Of a stretch of 64,000 bases of DNA, positions 63,745 to 64,000 are shown one piece after another. Source of the stretch: Lysinibacillus piscis. GTDB taxonomy: Bacteria; Bacillota; Bacilli; Bacillales_A; Planococcaceae. Every line of letters begins with the position of its first letter. Within the stretch, counting starts at the first letter, position 1. The notes beneath the pieces were generated by a model that was given only the letters and a program-made list of their open reading frames with translations, was not told the origin of the DNA and ran no database searches. The position numbers and the translations under genes are program-made. The DNA lies in the NCBI RefSeq assembly GCF_026012395.1, contig NZ_BRZA01000001.1, forward strand, positions 496,001 to 560,000, in the 5' to 3' direction.

Positions 63745-64000
63745 TCATTTATTTGTAGGGGCCTTATATTGTTTACTCAATTTTACTTTAAAGAAAATCA
63801 TACAGGCAATAAAGAAGCCGATACCATAAAGTAAACCAATCAATTGTGTTGGATCGAATGCTAAAAAGACAAGAATCAATACACAAAATGCCATACAAAT
63901 AATCGGTATTAATGGATAATAGGGTGTTTTAAATTTTAAATCCGCTATATTACCACCATTTTGGATAAAATGGCGACGGAACATAAATTGAGATGCACAA
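63745..64000 (-). CDS. Amino-acid permease, C-terminal part (cut by the window edge)
   Basis: Only the last ~84 residues are present. The motif FRRHFIQNGGNIADLKFKTPYYPLIPI followed by two hydrophobic segments (about 30-48 and 50-68 of the fragment) is the C-terminal end of APC-family amino-acid transporters of the LysP/RocE type. The reading frame is open to the right edge, so the gene continues beyond the window. Substrate cannot be told from this part. Confidence 0.85.
   Translation of the reverse strand, partial: CASQFMFRRHFIQNGGNIADLKFKTPYYPLIPIICMAFCVLILVFLAFDPTQLIGLLYGIGFFIACMIFFKVKLSKQYKAPTNK

Noticed and set aside
1-64000. CRISPR array, tRNA/rRNA genes, prophage or intact transposase
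   Set aside because: No regularly spaced repeats, no cloverleaf or rRNA-like segments, and no integrase, transposase or phage structural genes; XerC is the housekeeping recombinase.

Overview
The window is a stretch of low-GC Gram-positive chromosome, most likely from Lysinibacillus or a close relative in the Bacillaceae/Caryophanaceae. The gene order matches the Bacillus subtilis rpmB-distal to fla/che region almost gene for gene: asp23/yloU-fakA-sdaAB-sdaAA-recG-fapR-plsX-fabD-fabG-acpP-rnc-smc-ftsY-ylxM-ffh-rpsP-khpA-rimM-trmD-rplS-(lepB)-rbgA-rnhB-ylqG-ylqH-sucCD-dprA-topA-trmFO-xerC-clpQ-clpY-codY-flgB...cheA. Every convincing gene lies on the minus strand, so the window reads biologically from 64000 down to 1. 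The genus is inferred from composition and synteny only. No rRNA, tRNA, CRISPR, prophage or intact insertion sequence was seen.

Layout in transcription order. (a) 64000-60813: the C-terminal end of an amino-acid permease, a RocB-like M20 peptidase and a membrane-anchored diguanylate cyclase. This block breaks the B. subtilis synteny. (b) 60717-58687: Asp23-family protein and fatty acid kinase FakA. (c) 58362-54751: two-subunit L-serine dehydratase and RecG. (d) 54645-51092: the FapR regulon fapR-plsX-fabD-fabG-acpP, with a clear FapR operator at 54665-54683. (e) 50632-42553: RNase III, SMC, and the SRP genes ftsY, ylxM and ffh, then rpsP and khpA. (f) 42340-38056: rimM-trmD, rplS, lepB, rbgA, rnhB. 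(g) 38038-33636: an orphan FliK-like/FlhB-C-like gene pair and succinyl-CoA synthetase. (h) 33537-25244: dprA, topA, trmFO, then xerC-clpQ-clpY-codY. (i) 24863-16: the fla/che operon from flgB through cheA, continuing off the left edge. It encodes rod, MS ring, C ring, export gate and ATPase, hook proteins and chemotaxis signalling.

The fla/che operon is compact, with many ATGA overlaps. Two junctions are not compact and carry RNA structure: fliE-fliF (23549-23675) and flgE-flbD (14098-14329). The second holds a short 34-codon ORF with its own Shine-Dalgarno sequence whose stop overlaps the flbD start codon, and a GC-rich hairpin that could alternatively bring a strong upstream Shine-Dalgarno sequence next to the start. 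Several operon boundaries are composite: the ftsY terminator contains the ylxM-ffh promoter, and the recG terminator contains the fapR promoter, directly followed by the FapR operator.

The most unusual non-coding DNA is the 459-base gap between rnc and acpP. It holds a perfect 24-bp inverted repeat in the sense orientation upstream of the RNase III gene, with a mutually exclusive 10-bp alternative stem, plus an adjacent imperfect inverted-repeat element of about 125-140 bp. No clearly new multi-gene system was found; the novelty candidates are RNA-level and regulatory. All promoter and terminator calls are by eye.
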